A DNA stretch of 5,814 nucleotides from an uncultured Collinsella sp. (GTDB lineage Bacteria; Actinomycetota; Coriobacteriia; Coriobacteriales; Coriobacteriaceae): positions 1 through 5,814 of the forward strand of contig CAUDZT010000088.1 in NCBI GenBank assembly GCA_958453935.1. The letters run 5' to 3'. The stretch's first letter is position 1; every line of letters starts with the position of its first letter. Made by a program: the position numbers and the translations under genes. Shown piece by piece: positions 5,703 to 5,814 of the stretch. The notes beneath the pieces are model-generated. The model saw only the letters and a program-made list of their open reading frames with translations, had not been told where the DNA came from and searched no databases.

Positions 5703-5814
5703 TTTGGCGCTTGATCGACCTTGTGCAATCGGGGCGGCGATAGGCCATAGGCTATTTGCCGGGTTGATTTCCGATCTCAGCCGAACACATTGAGCAAATA
5801 GGCCGTTCCCGCAC
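5703..5814. repeat. Downstream region with a long-loop inverted repeat
   Basis: GGCTATTTGC (5750-5759) is matched by GCAAATAGGCC (5794-5804) in inverted orientation, with 8 bp perfect plus a one-base bulge and a 34-nt spacer. No T-run follows, so I do not call a terminator for the paralogue gene. No start of a further gene is visible before the window ends. Confidence 0.4.

Overview
The window looks like chromosomal DNA from a GC-rich, probably Gram-positive anaerobe. Codon choice, strong AGGAGG ribosome sites and gene content suggest a gut actinobacterium of the Coriobacteriia, with Collinsella as my best guess. That placement is inference; no rRNA or marker gene is present.

Layout. On the minus strand at the left, two genes of unknown function overlap by one base (TAATG). 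The upstream one (1579 to 503) is an alpha-helical, TPR-like protein. The downstream one runs off the left edge. A roughly 500-bp divergent intergenic region (1580-2079) holds possible promoters and several inverted repeats. On the plus strand follow three metal-dependent dehydrogenases of the iron-containing alcohol dehydrogenase / glycerol dehydrogenase superfamily: a stand-alone alcohol dehydrogenase resembling the C-terminal half of AdhE (2080-3303), a canonical glycerol dehydrogenase gldA (3387-4487), and a divergent GldA paralogue (4635-5702). Strong intrinsic terminators follow the first and second. A 65-bp near-perfect palindrome, resembling a REP-type mobile repeat, lies between gldA and its paralogue.

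How the genes may work together. GldA oxidises glycerol to dihydroxyacetone with NAD+, and an AdhE-type alcohol dehydrogenase can reoxidise NADH by reducing an aldehyde, so the pair could balance redox during fermentation of glycerol or similar polyols. The paralogue keeps the metal ligands but differs around the substrate pocket and has a shortened C-terminus, so its substrate may differ. The terminators leave almost no room for conventional promoters in front of gldA and the paralogue, which suggests graded read-through expression from the highly codon-adapted first gene.

Nothing here is clearly a new defence or mobile system. The most notable signals are the palindrome, the paired 5'-leader hairpins upstream of the alcohol dehydrogenase, the terminator-punctuated dehydrogenase cluster and the diverged GldA copy.
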